Shown piece by piece: positions 52,425-62,057 of a DNA stretch of 64,000 nucleotides. The notes under the pieces are model-generated. The model had not been told where the DNA came from. It saw only the letters and a program-made list of their open reading frames with translations, and ran no database searches. Both the position numbers and the translations under genes were made by a program. This DNA is from Pseudomonadota bacterium (GTDB taxonomy: Bacteria > Pseudomonadota > Alphaproteobacteria > Rhizobiales > Devosiaceae): the NCBI GenBank assembly GCA_023393475.1, contig JAEWLC010000110.1, forward strand, positions 1-64,000. The letters are read 5' to 3'. Position 1 is the first letter of the stretch, and each line of letters begins with the position of its first letter.

Positions 52425-53372
52425 ATGATTCATGCCCGAGGACTGAAGCGCAGCTTCAAGACCAAGGAGGGAGTTGTCGAGGCCGTGCGCGGGCTCGACC
52501 TCGAGGTGGCGGAAGGCGAGATGGTCGCCTTCCTCGGGCCGAACGGGGCCGGCAAGTCCACTTCGGTTCGCATGCTGACCACCCTGCTTCCGCCAACCGA
52601 AGGCGAGGCGCGCATTGCCGGGCACGACGTGACGCGGGACGCGGACGCAGTGCGCCGCCGCATCGGCTATGTCGGCCAGGGGGCGGGCGCCGGCAACTAC
52701 AACAAGCTGCGCGACGAGCTGCTGACCCAGGGCGCGGCGCAGCGGATGGACAAGGCCGCGGCAGCCAGGCGGGCGGACGAGCTGATCGGCATGCTCGAGC
52801 TCACCGGGCTCGAGGCCCGCACCGGCATGAGCCTTTCGGGCGGGCAGAAGCGCCGCGTCGACGTGGCGCTGGGCTTGATGCACAGCCCGGACGTGCTGTT
52901 TCTCGACGAACCCTCGACCGGACTCGATCCGCATAGCCGAGCCAATCTCTGGGACCACATCGTGCGGCTGCGGAAGGCGACCGGCATGACGGTGTTCCTC
53001 ACCACCCATTATCTCGACGAGGCGGACTCGATGGCCGAGCGGGTGATGATCATGGACAACGGCCAGATCATCGCCAACGACACGCCGGAGCGGCTGAAGG
53101 CAAATCTCGCCGGCGACCGCATCACCATCGATGCGGACGATGCGACCGTCGCGGCGGAGATTGCCGCCAACCTGCCCGAGGCGCGCGATGTGAGCCGCGA
53201 TGGCGCCCGGGTCGGCGTGACGGTGAAGGGCGGCGAGGCGGTGCTGCCCGAATTCATCCGGGCGCTCGACGGCCGAGGGGCGCGGGTGCTCGCGGCAAAT
53301 GTCCGGCGGCCGACGCTGGACGATGTCTTCCTCGGCCTTACCGGCCGCTCGCTGCGGGAGAGCGCCGCATGA
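52425..53372 (+). CDS. DrrA-type ABC exporter ATPase
   Basis: A 315-residue ATPase of the daunorubicin-resistance (DrrA) family. Walker A GPNGAGKST (residues near 45), Q-loop GQGAGAG with NKLRDELLTQG, signature LSGGQKR and Walker B VLFLDEPSTGLDPHSR are present. The C-terminal region with RRPTLDDVFLGLTGRSL is the DrrA regulatory domain. ATG 52425 has GAGGAG 6 bases before it. The partner permease gene follows after 229 bases of repeat. Confidence 0.93.
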   Translation: MIHARGLKRSFKTKEGVVEAVRGLDLEVAEGEMVAFLGPNGAGKSTSVRMLTTLLPPTEGEARIAGHDVTRDADAVRRRIGYVGQGAGAGNYNKLRDELLTQGAAQRMDKAAAARRADELIGMLELTGLEARTGMSLSGGQKRRVDVALGLMHSPDVLFLDEPSTGLDPHSRANLWDHIVRLRKATGMTVFLTTHYLDEADSMAERVMIMDNGQIIANDTPERLKANLAGDRITIDADDATVAAEIAANLPEARDVSRDGARVGVTVKGGEAVLPEFIRALDGRGARVLAANVRRPTLDDVFLGLTGRSLRESAA

Positions 53373-53410
53373 AAGGGCCGTTTGCACCGATACGGCGGCG
53401 GGCGTCGCTG

Positions 53411-53559
53411 CCTTCTCCACTTGCGGAAGAAGGCGCCCGAAGGACGGATGAGGGATCCGCCCCAACCCTCCTTGCCGTTCCCCGCTTCGCTCCGATCGCG
53501 CAGACCCTGTCTGCATCCCCCTCATCCGGCGCTACGCGCCACCTTCTCCCGCTCAGGGA
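53411..53559. repeat. CCTCATCCG-type palindromic repeat pair
   Basis: Two repeat modules face each other: CCTTCTCC...GGATGAGGG (53411-53453) and CCCTCATCCGGCG...CTCAGGGAG (53518-53559). They resemble the copy at 47808-47916 and separate the ATPase and permease genes. Confidence 0.75.
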
Positions 53560-53601
53560 GCAGGCAGGCCAGTGGCTGGCCGGCGCAATGGAGATCCAAT
53601 C

Positions 53602-54351
53602 ATGAGCTTTTTTCGCGATGTTTCGACCTCCTTCACCCGGGAGATGAAGCCCACCCTCGCCGATCCGTCGTGGATGGCGTTCGGGCTTGTGCAGCCGGTG
53701 CTGTACCTGGCTTTTTTCGTGCCGCTGCTCGATGTGGGCGGCAGCACGGCAGGGGCGCTGCAGTGGTTCGTGCCCGGCATGATCGTCATGCTGACCCTGT
53801 TCGGCACGGCCATGGTGGGCTGGAGCCTCACAGAGGAACTGATGTCGGGCGTGCTCGAGCGCTTTCTCGCCACCCCAATGAGCCGGCCGGCGCTGATCTT
53901 CGGGCGCTCGCTCAAGGAGATGTTCCCGCTCACCCTGCAGGCGCTGGCGCTGATCGTCCTCGCGTGGCCGTTCGGGCTGCAGCTGCACCCGATCCAGATG
54001 CTGTTCGGCCTCGCGTTGCTGGCCCTGTTCGGCGCGGGTGTTGCGGCACTATCCTATGCGCTGGCGATTGCGGCGCGGCACAATACCTCGCTGTTCTACA
54101 TGGTCAGCCAGTCGGTGGCGCTGCCGCTGATGCTGCTCGGTGGCGTGCTGCTGCCGATCGAGAACGGGCCCAACTGGCTCTACATCGCCAGTCGCTTCAA
54201 CCCGCTCAGCTATCTGGTCGAAGCCGAGCGGGCCCTGTTCGCCGGCGAGTTCCTCACCATGACCGTGCTGTGGGGCGTGCTGGTCGCACTGGCAACGGCG
54301 GCGCTCGGGCTTGGCGTCGGCGCGCGGGCGATCCGCAAGGCGAGCCTCTAG
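53602..54351 (+). CDS. DrrB-type ABC exporter permease
   Basis: A 249-residue ABC-2 permease with six hydrophobic segments (first near QPVLYLAFFVPLL, residues 30-42). MVGWSLTEELMSGVLERFLATPMSRPALIFGRSLKE is the ABC-2 coupling block; ALPLMLLGGVLLPIEN and RFNPLSYLVEAERALF follow. It pairs with the ATPase upstream to export a hydrophobic compound. ATG 53602 has GGAG 10 bases before it. Confidence 0.92.
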   Translation: MSFFRDVSTSFTREMKPTLADPSWMAFGLVQPVLYLAFFVPLLDVGGSTAGALQWFVPGMIVMLTLFGTAMVGWSLTEELMSGVLERFLATPMSRPALIFGRSLKEMFPLTLQALALIVLAWPFGLQLHPIQMLFGLALLALFGAGVAALSYALAIAARHNTSLFYMVSQSVALPLMLLGGVLLPIENGPNWLYIASRFNPLSYLVEAERALFAGEFLTMTVLWGVLVALATAALGLGVGARAIRKASL

Positions 54352-54369
54352 TCGTGATGGGGCGTGGGA

Positions 54370-54398
54370 TTGACCCGCGCCCCATCAGCCTATATTCA
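54370..54398 (+). promoter_or_regulatory. candidate promoter of the UvrA-like gene
   Basis: TTGACC followed by TATATT with a 15-base spacer (or TATTCA with 17). It lies 25-50 bases before the start codon. It would allow the UvrA-like gene to be transcribed without the exporter genes. Confidence 0.35.
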
Positions 54399-54422
54399 AC
54401 CACTTGGTAAAATAAGGACGCG

Positions 54423-56681
54423 ATGATGAGTTTGTATGGTTCGATCCAGATTCGCGGCGCGCGCGAGAACAACCTCAAGAATGTCTCGCTGGATATCCCT
54501 AAGCGGAAGATCACCGTGTTCACCGGCGTTTCGGGGTCGGGAAAGTCGTCGCTGGTGTTCGGCACCATCGCGGCCGAAAGCCAGCGGCTGATCAACGAGA
54601 CCTATCCGACATTCGTGCAGCAGTTCATGCCGCATTACGGCCAGCCCGATGCCGACCTGCTCGAGAACATCTCGGCCGCCATCATCGTCGACCAGCAGCG
54701 GCTCGGTGGCAATTCGCGCTCGACGGTGGCGACGGTGACCGACGCGGCGCAGATGCTGCGCGTGATGTACTCGCGCGTCGCCGAGCCGCGGCTGGGCTCG
54801 CCCGGGCTCTATTCCTACAACGATCCGCGCGGCATGTGTCCGGATTGCGAAGGGATCGGGCAGGTCGCGGCAATGGACATGGCGGCGGTGATCGACGAGA
54901 GCAAGTCGCTCAACGAGGGCGCGCTGCTGCCCAAGGACTTTACGGTCGATAGCTGGTGGTGGGAGATCTACGCCAATTCCGGCCTTTTCGACATGGACAA
55001 GCCGATCGCGAAATACACCGCCGAGGAGCGGGAGAACCTGCTCAACCTCGACGACGGCCGCAAGATCAAGGTTGGCAAGATCGGGCTGACCTATGAGGGC
55101 GTGGTCGCCAAGCTGAAGAAGGGACTGGGGTCGAAGGACCCGGAATCGCTGCAGCCGCATGTGCGGCTCGAATACGAGAAGATCTTCACCCGCAGGCAGT
55201 GCCCCGCCTGCCACGGTGCGCGGCTCAACGCGGCGGCGCTCGGCAGCAAGGTTGAGGGGCGCAACATCGCCGAGCTGTCGGCCATGCAGGTGTCCGACCT
55301 CGCGCCGGTAATCCGGGCGATCGATGCACCCGAGATTCGGCCCATGGTCGAGGCCCTAGCCGCGCGGCTCGAGAACCTCGTCACCATCGGCCTCGGCTAC
55401 CTCAGCCTCGACCGCGAAAGCTCGACGCTTTCCGGCGGCGAGAGCCAGCGGGTGAAGATGGTGCGGCATCTCGGCTCGTCACTGACCGACATCACCTATG
55501 TGTTCGACGAGCCGAGCGTAGGGCTCCATCCGCATGACGTCGGCAGACTGGCCGGGCTGATGACGCAGCTCCGCGACAAGGGCAACACCGTGCTGATCGT
55601 CGAGCACAAGCCCGACATGATCGCCATCGGCGACCACATCGTCGACATGGGCCCGTTCGCCGGCTCGAAGGGCGGCGAGATCGTCTACGAGGGTGACTAC
55701 CAGGGCCTCCTCACCTCGAAGACGCTGACCGGTGAGCACATCACCAGGCACCAGCCGATCAAGACGAGCGTGCGGAAGGGCGACGGCACACTCGAGATCA
55801 GCAACGCGACGCTCAACAACCTCAAGGGCGTGTCGGTCTCCATCCCGCGCGGCGTGCTGACGGCGGTGAGCGGCGTCGCCGGGTCGGGCAAGAGCTCGCT
55901 GATCCAGGGCAGCCTGCCGGTGGCCTATCCGGACACCATCATCATCGACCAGAACCTCGCGCGCGGCTCGCGCCGGTCGAACACCGCGACCTATACCGGC
56001 ATACTCGATGCGGTGCGGAAGGCCTTCGCCAAGGCCACCGGCGAGGAAGCCTCGCTCTTCTCCGCCAACTCCAAAGGCGCCTGCCCGGACTGCAACGGGC
56101 TGGGCGTGATCTATACCGACCTCGCACATCTCGACCCGATGACCACCGTCTGCGAGACCTGCAACGGCAAACGTTTCACCGACGACGTGCTGCAGCACAA
56201 GCTGCGCGGCCGCTCGATCTCTGATGTCTACGAGATGCCGGTGGACGAGGCGGCTGCCTTCTTCACCGAGCCGGCGATCGCCAAGATCCTCAGGGGATTG
56301 GTCGATGTCGGGCTCGGTTATCTGACGCTGGGGCAGCCGCTTTCGACGCTCTCCGGCGGCGAGCGGCAGCGGCTGAAGCTCGCCGCGGAACTCGGCAAAT
56401 CGGGCAACATCTACGTGCTAGACGAGCCGACGACCGGGCTCCACATGAACGATGTGGATACGCTGATCGGGCTCTTCGACCGGCTGGTCGACGCGGGCTC
56501 CACCGTCATCGTCATCGAGCACAATCTCGATGTGATCTCGCGCTCCGACTGGGTGATCGACCTCGGACCGGGTGCCGGCCATGACGGCGGCACGGTGGTG
56601 TTCGAGGGCACGCCGGCGGAGCTGGTGGAGGCGAAGGGCTCGCTGACCGGCAAGTTCCTCGCGGGCCGCATTCGTTCCTAG
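54423..56681 (+). CDS. short UvrA paralogue (UvrA2/DrrC type)
   Basis: A 752-residue UvrA-like ABC ATPase, far shorter than housekeeping UvrA (about 940-1000). It has two ATPase modules: first Walker [16 protein letters not shown], signature LSGGESQR; second Walker [15 protein letters not shown], signature [12 protein letters not shown] and Walker [12 protein letters not shown]. Zinc-finger Cys pairs [15 protein letters not shown] and [16 protein letters not shown] are kept. The UvrB-binding insertion appears to be absent. Such UvrA2/DrrC proteins give resistance to DNA-binding drugs in actinomycetes; here it follows DrrA- and DrrB-like genes. AAGGA precedes ATG 54423. Confidence 0.9.
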   Translation: MMSLYGSIQIRGARENNLKNVSLDIPKRKITVFTGVSGSGKSSLVFGTIAAESQRLINETYPTFVQQFMPHYGQPDADLLENISAAIIVDQQRLGGNSRSTVATVTDAAQMLRVMYSRVAEPRLGSPGLYSYNDPRGMCPDCEGIGQVAAMDMAAVIDESKSLNEGALLPKDFTVDSWWWEIYANSGLFDMDKPIAKYTAEERENLLNLDDGRKIKVGKIGLTYEGVVAKLKKGLGSKDPESLQPHVRLEYEKIFTRRQCPACHGARLNAAALGSKVEGRNIAELSAMQVSDLAPVIRAIDAPEIRPMVEALAARLENLVTIGLGYLSLDRESSTLSGGESQRVKMVRHLGSSLTDITYVFDEPSVGLHPHDVGRLAGLMTQLRDKGNTVLIVEHKPDMIAIGDHIVDMGPFAGSKGGEIVYEGDYQGLLTSKTLTGEHITRHQPIKTSVRKGDGTLEISNATLNNLKGVSVSIPRGVLTAVSGVAGSGKSSLIQGSLPVAYPDTIIIDQNLARGSRRSNTATYTGILDAVRKAFAKATGEEASLFSANSKGACPDCNGLGVIYTDLAHLDPMTTVCETCNGKRFTDDVLQHKLRGRSISDVYEMPVDEAAAFFTEPAIAKILRGLVDVGLGYLTLGQPLSTLSGGERQRLKLAAELGKSGNIYVLDEPTTGLHMNDVDTLIGLFDRLVDAGSTVIVIEHNLDVISRSDWVIDLGPGAGHDGGTVVFEGTPAELVEAKGSLTGKFLAGRIRS

Positions 56682-56789
56682 CCCTTCAACCACACCGGCG
56701 GTGAAAGGGCGGCTCCGGCCGGCCTTCCATCCCCCTTCCGCGCACCCGGCCGAGGGTCTACGGTCGCCGCCGCATGCGTGGAGGGAATC

Positions 56790-57833
56790 ATGGATTACAG
56801 ATTGCTCGGCCGGTCCGGCCTCAAGGTATCGTCGCTGTCGATCGGCTCGGTGACGTTCGGCAATGACGGCTCGTGGGGCGAAACCGAACTCAAGGACGCG
56901 CAGCACCAGATCGACCTCTGCCTCGATCACGGGGTCAACCTGATCGACACCGCCAACGTCTACAATGCGGGCAAGTCCGAAAGCATGATCGGCGAAGCCC
57001 TCGTCGATGGGCGTCGCGACCGGCTGCTGATCTCCACCAAGGTGCGCTTTTCCACCGGCCAGGGGCCGAACGACCGCGGCCTCAGCCGCTGGCACATCAT
57101 TCGCGAATGCGAGAACTCGCTCAAGCGGCTGAAGACCGATGTCATCGACATCTATCACGTGCATGAGTGGGACGGGCAGACGCCGCTCGAGGAGACGGTC
57201 GAGGCGCTCGATACGCTGGTGAAGCAGGGCAAGATCCGCTACGCCGCCTCGTCGAACTTTTCGGCCTGGCACCTGATGAAGGCGCTCTCCATCGCCGATG
57301 CAGCGCACTACCAGCGTTTCGTTGCCCAGCAGATCCACTACACGCTCTACTCGCGCGAAGCCGAGTTCGAACTGGTGCCGCTCGGGCTCGACCAGGGCGT
57401 GGGCATCCTCGTCTGGTCGCCGCTGGCCGGCGGCTGGCTCTCGGGCAAGTACACCCGCAACACCAGGCCCGACAGCGGTCGGCAGGTGACGGGCTTCAGG
57501 GAGCCGCCGATCTACGATGCGGGCCGGCTCTGGGACATCGTCGATGTCATCAACGAGGTGGCTGCGGAGCATGGCGTCTCTGGCGCGCAGGTGTCGCTCG
57601 CCTGGCTGCTGCAAAGGCCCTTGGTAGCCTCGGTGATCATCGGCGGTCGCAGCACGGCGCAGTTCGAGGACAACCTGAAGGCCGCCGAACTGAAGCTTAC
57701 AGCCGACCAGGTCGCCCGCCTCGACAAGGTGAGCCAGCCGAACCTCATCTACCCCTACTGGCACCAGAGCTTCACCGCGCAGGACCGGCTCGGGGCGGCC
57801 GACCTCGCGCTGCACAAGCCGTATATGGACTGA
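56790..57833 (+). CDS. aldo/keto reductase
   Basis: A 347-residue NADPH-dependent aldo/keto reductase of the YdjG/YajO-like (AKR11/12) group. Catalytic Asp and Tyr are in NLIDTANVYNAGKSE, Lys in LLISTKVRF and His in IYHVHEWDG; VASVIIGGRSTAQFEDNL binds the cofactor phosphate end. Substrate unknown. ATG 56790 has GGAGGG 4 bases upstream; GTG 56778 is less likely. A GC-rich hairpin follows the gene. Confidence 0.92.
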   Translation: MDYRLLGRSGLKVSSLSIGSVTFGNDGSWGETELKDAQHQIDLCLDHGVNLIDTANVYNAGKSESMIGEALVDGRRDRLLISTKVRFSTGQGPNDRGLSRWHIIRECENSLKRLKTDVIDIYHVHEWDGQTPLEETVEALDTLVKQGKIRYAASSNFSAWHLMKALSIADAAHYQRFVAQQIHYTLYSREAEFELVPLGLDQGVGILVWSPLAGGWLSGKYTRNTRPDSGRQVTGFREPPIYDAGRLWDIVDVINEVAAEHGVSGAQVSLAWLLQRPLVASVIIGGRSTAQFEDNLKAAELKLTADQVARLDKVSQPNLIYPYWHQSFTAQDRLGAADLALHKPYMD

Positions 57834-57839
57834 CGCGAA

Positions 57840-57873
57840 GCGGCAGCGCGACCCTGGGCGGTGGCGCTGCCGC
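57840..57873 (+). terminator. hairpin after the aldo/keto reductase gene
   Basis: Perfect 10-base arms GCGGCAGCGC and GCGCTGCCGC enclose a 14-base loop 6 bases after the stop codon. No T run follows, so termination efficiency is doubtful. Confidence 0.4.
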
Positions 57874-58050
57874 AACACCCTCTTGTGACACAGCTTAAGC
57901 CCACATAAACCGGCCACATTTACCCTCGATAGCCGATGGGGACCGCGCTGGCCGGGGGCCCGGGTTTTTTCCGGGTTGGCTTGGGATGGCGAGACGGTCG
58001 GATCGCCCCATGGCGTCCGAATTGCCCCTAGGGACAACGCCGGACACGCC

Positions 58051-60219
58051 ATGCGCAAGAAGAACGCCGGGGCCCTGTTTATGGACTTTCAGATTTCACC
58101 GGACGACCGTGTCGGAGCGACGCCGAAAAAGGGCTCGCGTTCGCCGCGCAGTGCGCCCGCCAAGGCGGCCCGCGGTGCCCGTGTGGAGCCAGGTTTCGAC
58201 GACAGCGCCGTCTATGTCGATGACGAGCGCAGCGCCCGTGCGCCCAAGGGCAAGCAGCCGCGCGGCAAGGCCACCAAGGCCAGGTCCGGCCGCGGCCGCC
58301 GGCGCGAGAAGAAGCCGCTGACGCTGTTCGGCGTCATCTGGAAGCTGTTCTCGTGGCTGTTCATCCTCGGCATCTGGGCCGGCGTCGCTGCGGCCGGCAT
58401 CATCATCTACTACGCCGTGCAGCTCCCTTCGTCCGAAACCTGGAAGGTGCCGGACCGGGCTGCCAATATCCGCATCGTTGCCGCCAACGGCCAGCTGATT
58501 TCGAACCGCGGCAAGTCCGGCGGCGAGGCGGTGAACCTGCGCGAGCTGCCCTACTACGTGCCGGCGGCGTTCGTCGCCATCGAAGACCGGCGCTTCTACG
58601 ACCATTTTGGCGTCGACGTGGTCGGCCTCGCGTCGGTGGCGTTCGAGTCGATCCAGGCGGGCGAGGTTACCCGCGGTGCCTCGACCATCACCCAGCAGGT
58701 GGCCAAGAACCTGTTCCTCACGCCCGACCAGACGCTGGGCCGCAAGGTGCAGGAAGCGCTGCTCGCCGTCTGGCTCGAGCAGAACTACTCGAAGGACGAC
58801 ATCCTCGATCTCTACCTCAACCGCATGTATTTCGGCCACGAGCGCTACGGCATCGAGGCGGCGGCTCAATTCTATTTCGGCAAGTCTGCGCGCAACCTGT
58901 CGCTGAGCGAAGCCGCCATCCTGGCCGGTTCGCTGCAGGCCCCCTCGCGGCTCAATCCGCGCGGCGATACGGCCCGGGTGCAGGCGCGCCAGCAGCTCGT
59001 GCTGAACGCCATGGCCAAAGAAGGCTACATCAACGCCAACGAGGCCAAGGCCGCGGCGATCGATCCGAGCCAGACCATCCGGACCAAGGTGACGGGCGGC
59101 GAATCCTATGTCGCCGACTGGGTCGAGAGCCTGATGACGGCCTATCTGGGCGACGTGAAGGAGGACGTGATCGTCCACACCACGATCAACTGGGACCTGC
59201 AGAAGGAAGCCGAGTTCGTGGTCAAGGAAGCGGTGGCCAATTCCGGCAAGGAGAAGGGCTTCACCCAGGGCGCCATGGTCGCCATGGACGTCGATGGTTC
59301 GGTTCGAGCCCTCGTCGGCGGCGTCGACTACCAGAAGAGCCAGTTCAACCGCGCCGTCACCGCGCGCCGGCAGCCTGGCTCGGCCTTCAAGCCCTTCGTT
59401 TACCTCGCCGGCATGGAAAAGGGCTACACGCCTGACACCGTCGCCAATGACGGTCCGATCGACATCAATGGCTGGCAGCCGCAGAACGCCGACGGCAAGT
59501 ATGGTGGCGAGATGACGCTGCGCACCGCGCTGGCGCTGTCGCGCAACACGGTCTCGGCGTTGCTCGCCAACGATGTCGGGCCCGACAAGGTGGTCGAGGC
59601 CGCGATGCGGATGGGCATTTCCTCGCCGCTGCAGGCAGTGCCCTCGATCGCGCTCGGCACGCAGGAAGTCTCGCTGCTCGAGCTCACTGCGGCCTATGCG
59701 CCCTTCGCCAATGGCGGCATCGGCGTCATCGCCAATGTCATCACCCGCATCGAAACGGCCGACGGCAAGGTGCTGTACGACGCCGTGGCGGCCGGTCCGG
59801 GCCGGGTGATCGAGCCCAATATCGTGGCCGAGATGAACGACATGCTGCACGCCGCCGTCGAGATCGGCACCGGCAAGCGGGCCCAGCTCAACGGCTGGCC
59901 GATGGCCGGCAAGACCGGCACCTCGCAGAAGGCCCGCGACGCGCTGTTCGTCGGCTACACCTCGCGCATGGTGGCCGGTGTCTGGCTCGGCAACGACGAC
60001 GACGTCGGCACCAAACTCTCGGGCGGCAACGTGCCGGTCGATATCTGGAGCCAGTTCATGACCAAGGCCCATGAGGGCATTCCGGTGGCCGAACTGCCGG
60101 GCGGAGCGAGCGAGGCGGGGCTGAACCAGGCGCAACTGCAGCCGATGGAACAGCCGCCGGTCGAGCGGCCGAAGCGGACGCTGGTCGACCTCTTGGGCGA
60201 CATTTTCGGCGGGGACTGA
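58051..60219 (+). CDS. penicillin-binding protein 1A-type peptidoglycan synthase
   Basis: A 722-residue class A PBP with a basic, Lys/Arg-rich cytoplasmic N terminus, one TM segment (about residues 98-122), a GT51 transglycosylase domain (Glu178 in AIEDRRFYDHFG, GASTITQQVAKNLFL, EAAAQFYFGKSA) and a transpeptidase domain with Ser444/Lys447 (PGSAFKPF), SRN and KTGTSQ at 621. It polymerises and cross-links peptidoglycan in the periplasm. The start may be ATG 58051 or 58081. The upstream 217 bases hold a CCCGG/CCGGG hairpin with a T run inside, perhaps an attenuator. Confidence 0.93.
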   Translation: MRKKNAGALFMDFQISPDDRVGATPKKGSRSPRSAPAKAARGARVEPGFDDSAVYVDDERSARAPKGKQPRGKATKARSGRGRRREKKPLTLFGVIWKLFSWLFILGIWAGVAAAGIIIYYAVQLPSSETWKVPDRAANIRIVAANGQLISNRGKSGGEAVNLRELPYYVPAAFVAIEDRRFYDHFGVDVVGLASVAFESIQAGEVTRGASTITQQVAKNLFLTPDQTLGRKVQEALLAVWLEQNYSKDDILDLYLNRMYFGHERYGIEAAAQFYFGKSARNLSLSEAAILAGSLQAPSRLNPRGDTARVQARQQLVLNAMAKEGYINANEAKAAAIDPSQTIRTKVTGGESYVADWVESLMTAYLGDVKEDVIVHTTINWDLQKEAEFVVKEAVANSGKEKGFTQGAMVAMDVDGSVRALVGGVDYQKSQFNRAVTARRQPGSAFKPFVYLAGMEKGYTPDTVANDGPIDINGWQPQNADGKYGGEMTLRTALALSRNTVSALLANDVGPDKVVEAAMRMGISSPLQAVPSIALGTQEVSLLELTAAYAPFANGGIGVIANVITRIETADGKVLYDAVAAGPGRVIEPNIVAEMNDMLHAAVEIGTGKRAQLNGWPMAGKTGTSQKARDALFVGYTSRMVAGVWLGNDDDVGTKLSGGNVPVDIWSQFMTKAHEGIPVAELPGGASEAGLNQAQLQPMEQPPVERPKRTLVDLLGDIFGGD

Positions 60220-60236
60220 CCCCGACTGGAGGGCAC

Positions 60237-60611
60237 ATGCGAAGCCTGACAGGGGCCGCTCTCGCCGCAACGCTGTTGCTCTCCACCATGCCCGGCGCGC
60301 TGGCCTACACGGCCGTCGCGGTGTCCGACAGCCGGGCCTATGGCTACTGCAACAACATGCAGTCGCTCGGCGAAGCCGGTGACTGCGCCATGCGCTACTG
60401 CCAGCAGAGTGCCACCGATCCGCAGACCTGCGTCGTGGGATTCCAGAGCGAGCCGACAGGCAATTATGCGCTGGCCATCGGCGATGGCGGCTGGGGCGCG
60501 GCGATGGGCCAGAGCCAGGCCGAGGCGGATCGCGATGCGCTCGGCTATTGCGGGCAGCCGGGCTGCGTCGTCGTCGCGCGCTGGACCGAGGGGATCGTCA
60601 GGGGCGAATAA
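60237..60611 (+). CDS. secreted DUF4189-like protein
   Basis: A 124-residue exported protein with a signal peptide (AALAATLLLSTMPGALA, cut before YTAVAV) and a Cys-rich domain (six Cys; CNNM, GDCAMRYCQQ, TCVVGF, GYCGQPGCVVVA). The pattern ALAIGDGGWGAAMG..A..DALGYC resembles DUF4189. Function unknown. GGAGGG lies before the ATG, 17 bases after the PBP stop, so the two probably share a transcript. Confidence 0.7.
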   Translation: MRSLTGAALAATLLLSTMPGALAYTAVAVSDSRAYGYCNNMQSLGEAGDCAMRYCQQSATDPQTCVVGFQSEPTGNYALAIGDGGWGAAMGQSQAEADRDALGYCGQPGCVVVARWTEGIVRGE

Positions 60612-60615
60612 GCCC

Positions 60616-61362
60616 CTAGTCCGCCAACCCGTATCCCATCAGCACCTTGCCATGGGCCTTGAGCCAGGCCTTGCCCTTTTCCATGTCCGGCAGGGCGTGC
60701 GACACGCTGCGCCAGAAGCTCGGCGAATGGTTCATGTGGACGAGGTGGGCGACTTCGTGGGCGGCCACGTAGTCGAGGACGAAGGGCGGCGCGAGGATCA
60801 GGCGCCAGTTGTAGTTGAGTTTGCCCGACGAGGAGCAGGAGCCCCAGCGCGTCGACTGGCTGCGCATGGCCACCGACTTGACCTCGACCCCGAGCGTGGC
60901 GGCATGGACATCGGAACGCTCGGCGAGGTCGCGCTGCGCCTCCGCCTTCAGCCATTCGGTCAGCCGGCGCGGTATATGCGCCGCTTCGCCCGGAACCAGC
61001 AGCGACAGTTCGCCATCGATCTCGGAAACCTCCACCCTGCCGCGCAGGCGTCCGGTGGCATGGATGCGGTGCGGCACGCCGCGCAGCGGCACCATTTCCC
61101 CATCCGCAAAGGCGGTGCTCGGCGCGCTGCGCTTGACCCGCGCCGCCAGCCAGCCGCGATGGCGCTCGAGGAATGCCTCGGCCTCGGGCCAGCGCCCGGT
61201 ACGGGGCAGGGTCAGCACCGGGTTGCCGTGATGCGGAACCGTCAGCCGGTAGCTGCGGGCGCGCTCGCTCACCTTGACGGAGATCTCGACCGGCTTGCCG
61301 TCGAGGACCAGCGACGTGGTCGCCGGAACCTTGGGAGAGCGGGACGGGAAAAGGAAGTTCAT
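60616..61362 (-). CDS. YgjP-type zinc metallopeptidase
   Basis: A 248-residue YgjP/WLM-type (DUF45, M48-like) metallopeptidase. The zinc site is HEVAH at 202-206 with a third ligand His212 in HMNHSPSFW; RWGSCSSSGKLNYNWRLILAP before it is the family signature. No TM segment or signal peptide, so it is cytoplasmic. It may serve in tRNA or protein quality control, but no substrate is known. ATG 61362 has AGGAA-type sequence in a weak ribosome site; the long upstream frame is not coding. Confidence 0.9.
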   Translation of the reverse strand: MNFLFPSRSPKVPATTSLVLDGKPVEISVKVSERARSYRLTVPHHGNPVLTLPRTGRWPEAEAFLERHRGWLAARVKRSAPSTAFADGEMVPLRGVPHRIHATGRLRGRVEVSEIDGELSLLVPGEAAHIPRRLTEWLKAEAQRDLAERSDVHAATLGVEVKSVAMRSQSTRWGSCSSSGKLNYNWRLILAPPFVLDYVAAHEVAHLVHMNHSPSFWRSVSHALPDMEKGKAWLKAHGKVLMGYGLAD

Positions 61363-61400
61363 GGGCCGATCATCGCCGATTCGAGCCAAATCCCGACGAC

Positions 61401-61425
61401 AAAAAAAGCGCCCCCGAAGGAGCGC
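61401..61425 (-). terminator. terminator of the DUF2852 gene
   Basis: On the minus strand a 7-bp GC stem with one G-T pair closes a UUCG tetraloop and is followed by seven T. It stands about 30 bases after the stop of the DUF2852 gene. Confidence 0.9.
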
Positions 61426-61453
61426 CCAGTCGTCAGGAGGAGGGTTGGCAGAA

Positions 61454-61903
61454 CTAGACGTTCTGCCCGTTGTTGTCGGAGCCGCCATAGTTCGGGCGGT
61501 TGCCGTTGCGGTCGCGCATGAAGCGGTCGAACTCTTCGCGATCCTTGGCCATACGGAGATTGCGCATGTACTCGTGGAAGGCGTTGACCTCTTCATCGAG
61601 CCGGCGGCGCTCCTCTTCGAGCCGGCGCAGCTGCTCGGTGCGGTAGTCGTCGAAGGCGGCATTGCCGCTCGAGTGGTGGAAGCCGCCGCGGAAACCGTGG
61701 CCGCGCGAGCCGCAGTTCTTCTCGGCCCAGTTGCGGGAACGGTTGACGAACCCCTGGGCCTTCTCGGCGGAACCACCGAACATCTCGCCCCACAGGATGT
61801 AGGCGAGGGCAGCGAGGCCGAGCGGCCACCACACGACAAAGCCCAGCACCATCAAGGCGATGGTGAGCGGGCCCCATTGCGGCTTGATAATCGCAGTATT
61901 CAT
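61454..61903 (-). CDS. DUF2852 membrane protein
   Basis: A 149-residue alphaproteobacterial DUF2852 protein. A TM segment (about residues 14-38, IALMVLGFVVWWPLGLAALAYILW) leads into a soluble coiled coil (DDYRTEQLRRLEEERRRLDEEVNAFHEYM) and an Asn/Gly-rich tail (PNYGGSDNNGQNV). Function unknown. Start ATG 61903 follows GGGAGAAG. Confidence 0.88.
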   Translation of the reverse strand: MNTAIIKPQWGPLTIALMVLGFVVWWPLGLAALAYILWGEMFGGSAEKAQGFVNRSRNWAEKNCGSRGHGFRGGFHHSSGNAAFDDYRTEQLRRLEEERRRLDEEVNAFHEYMRNLRMAKDREEFDRFMRDRNGNRPNYGGSDNNGQNV

Positions 61904-62057
61904 TGGGCTTCTCCCTTAGGGAACTTTCAGTCACGAACAGCAGCGATGTGGTCCATCCCGTGGGGGTATCAAGCGTTCGCTCACGCATTTTTGCCCTTGA
62001 AATGGCGTGCTAGACTTCCCAAGCGGGCGGCAGGGGCTGCCCGGAAAGGACATCTTC

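Noticed and set aside
54423..56681. Housekeeping excinuclease UvrA
   Set aside because: The protein is about 200 residues too short and appears to lack the UvrB-binding insertion; its neighbours are DrrA/DrrB-like exporter genes.
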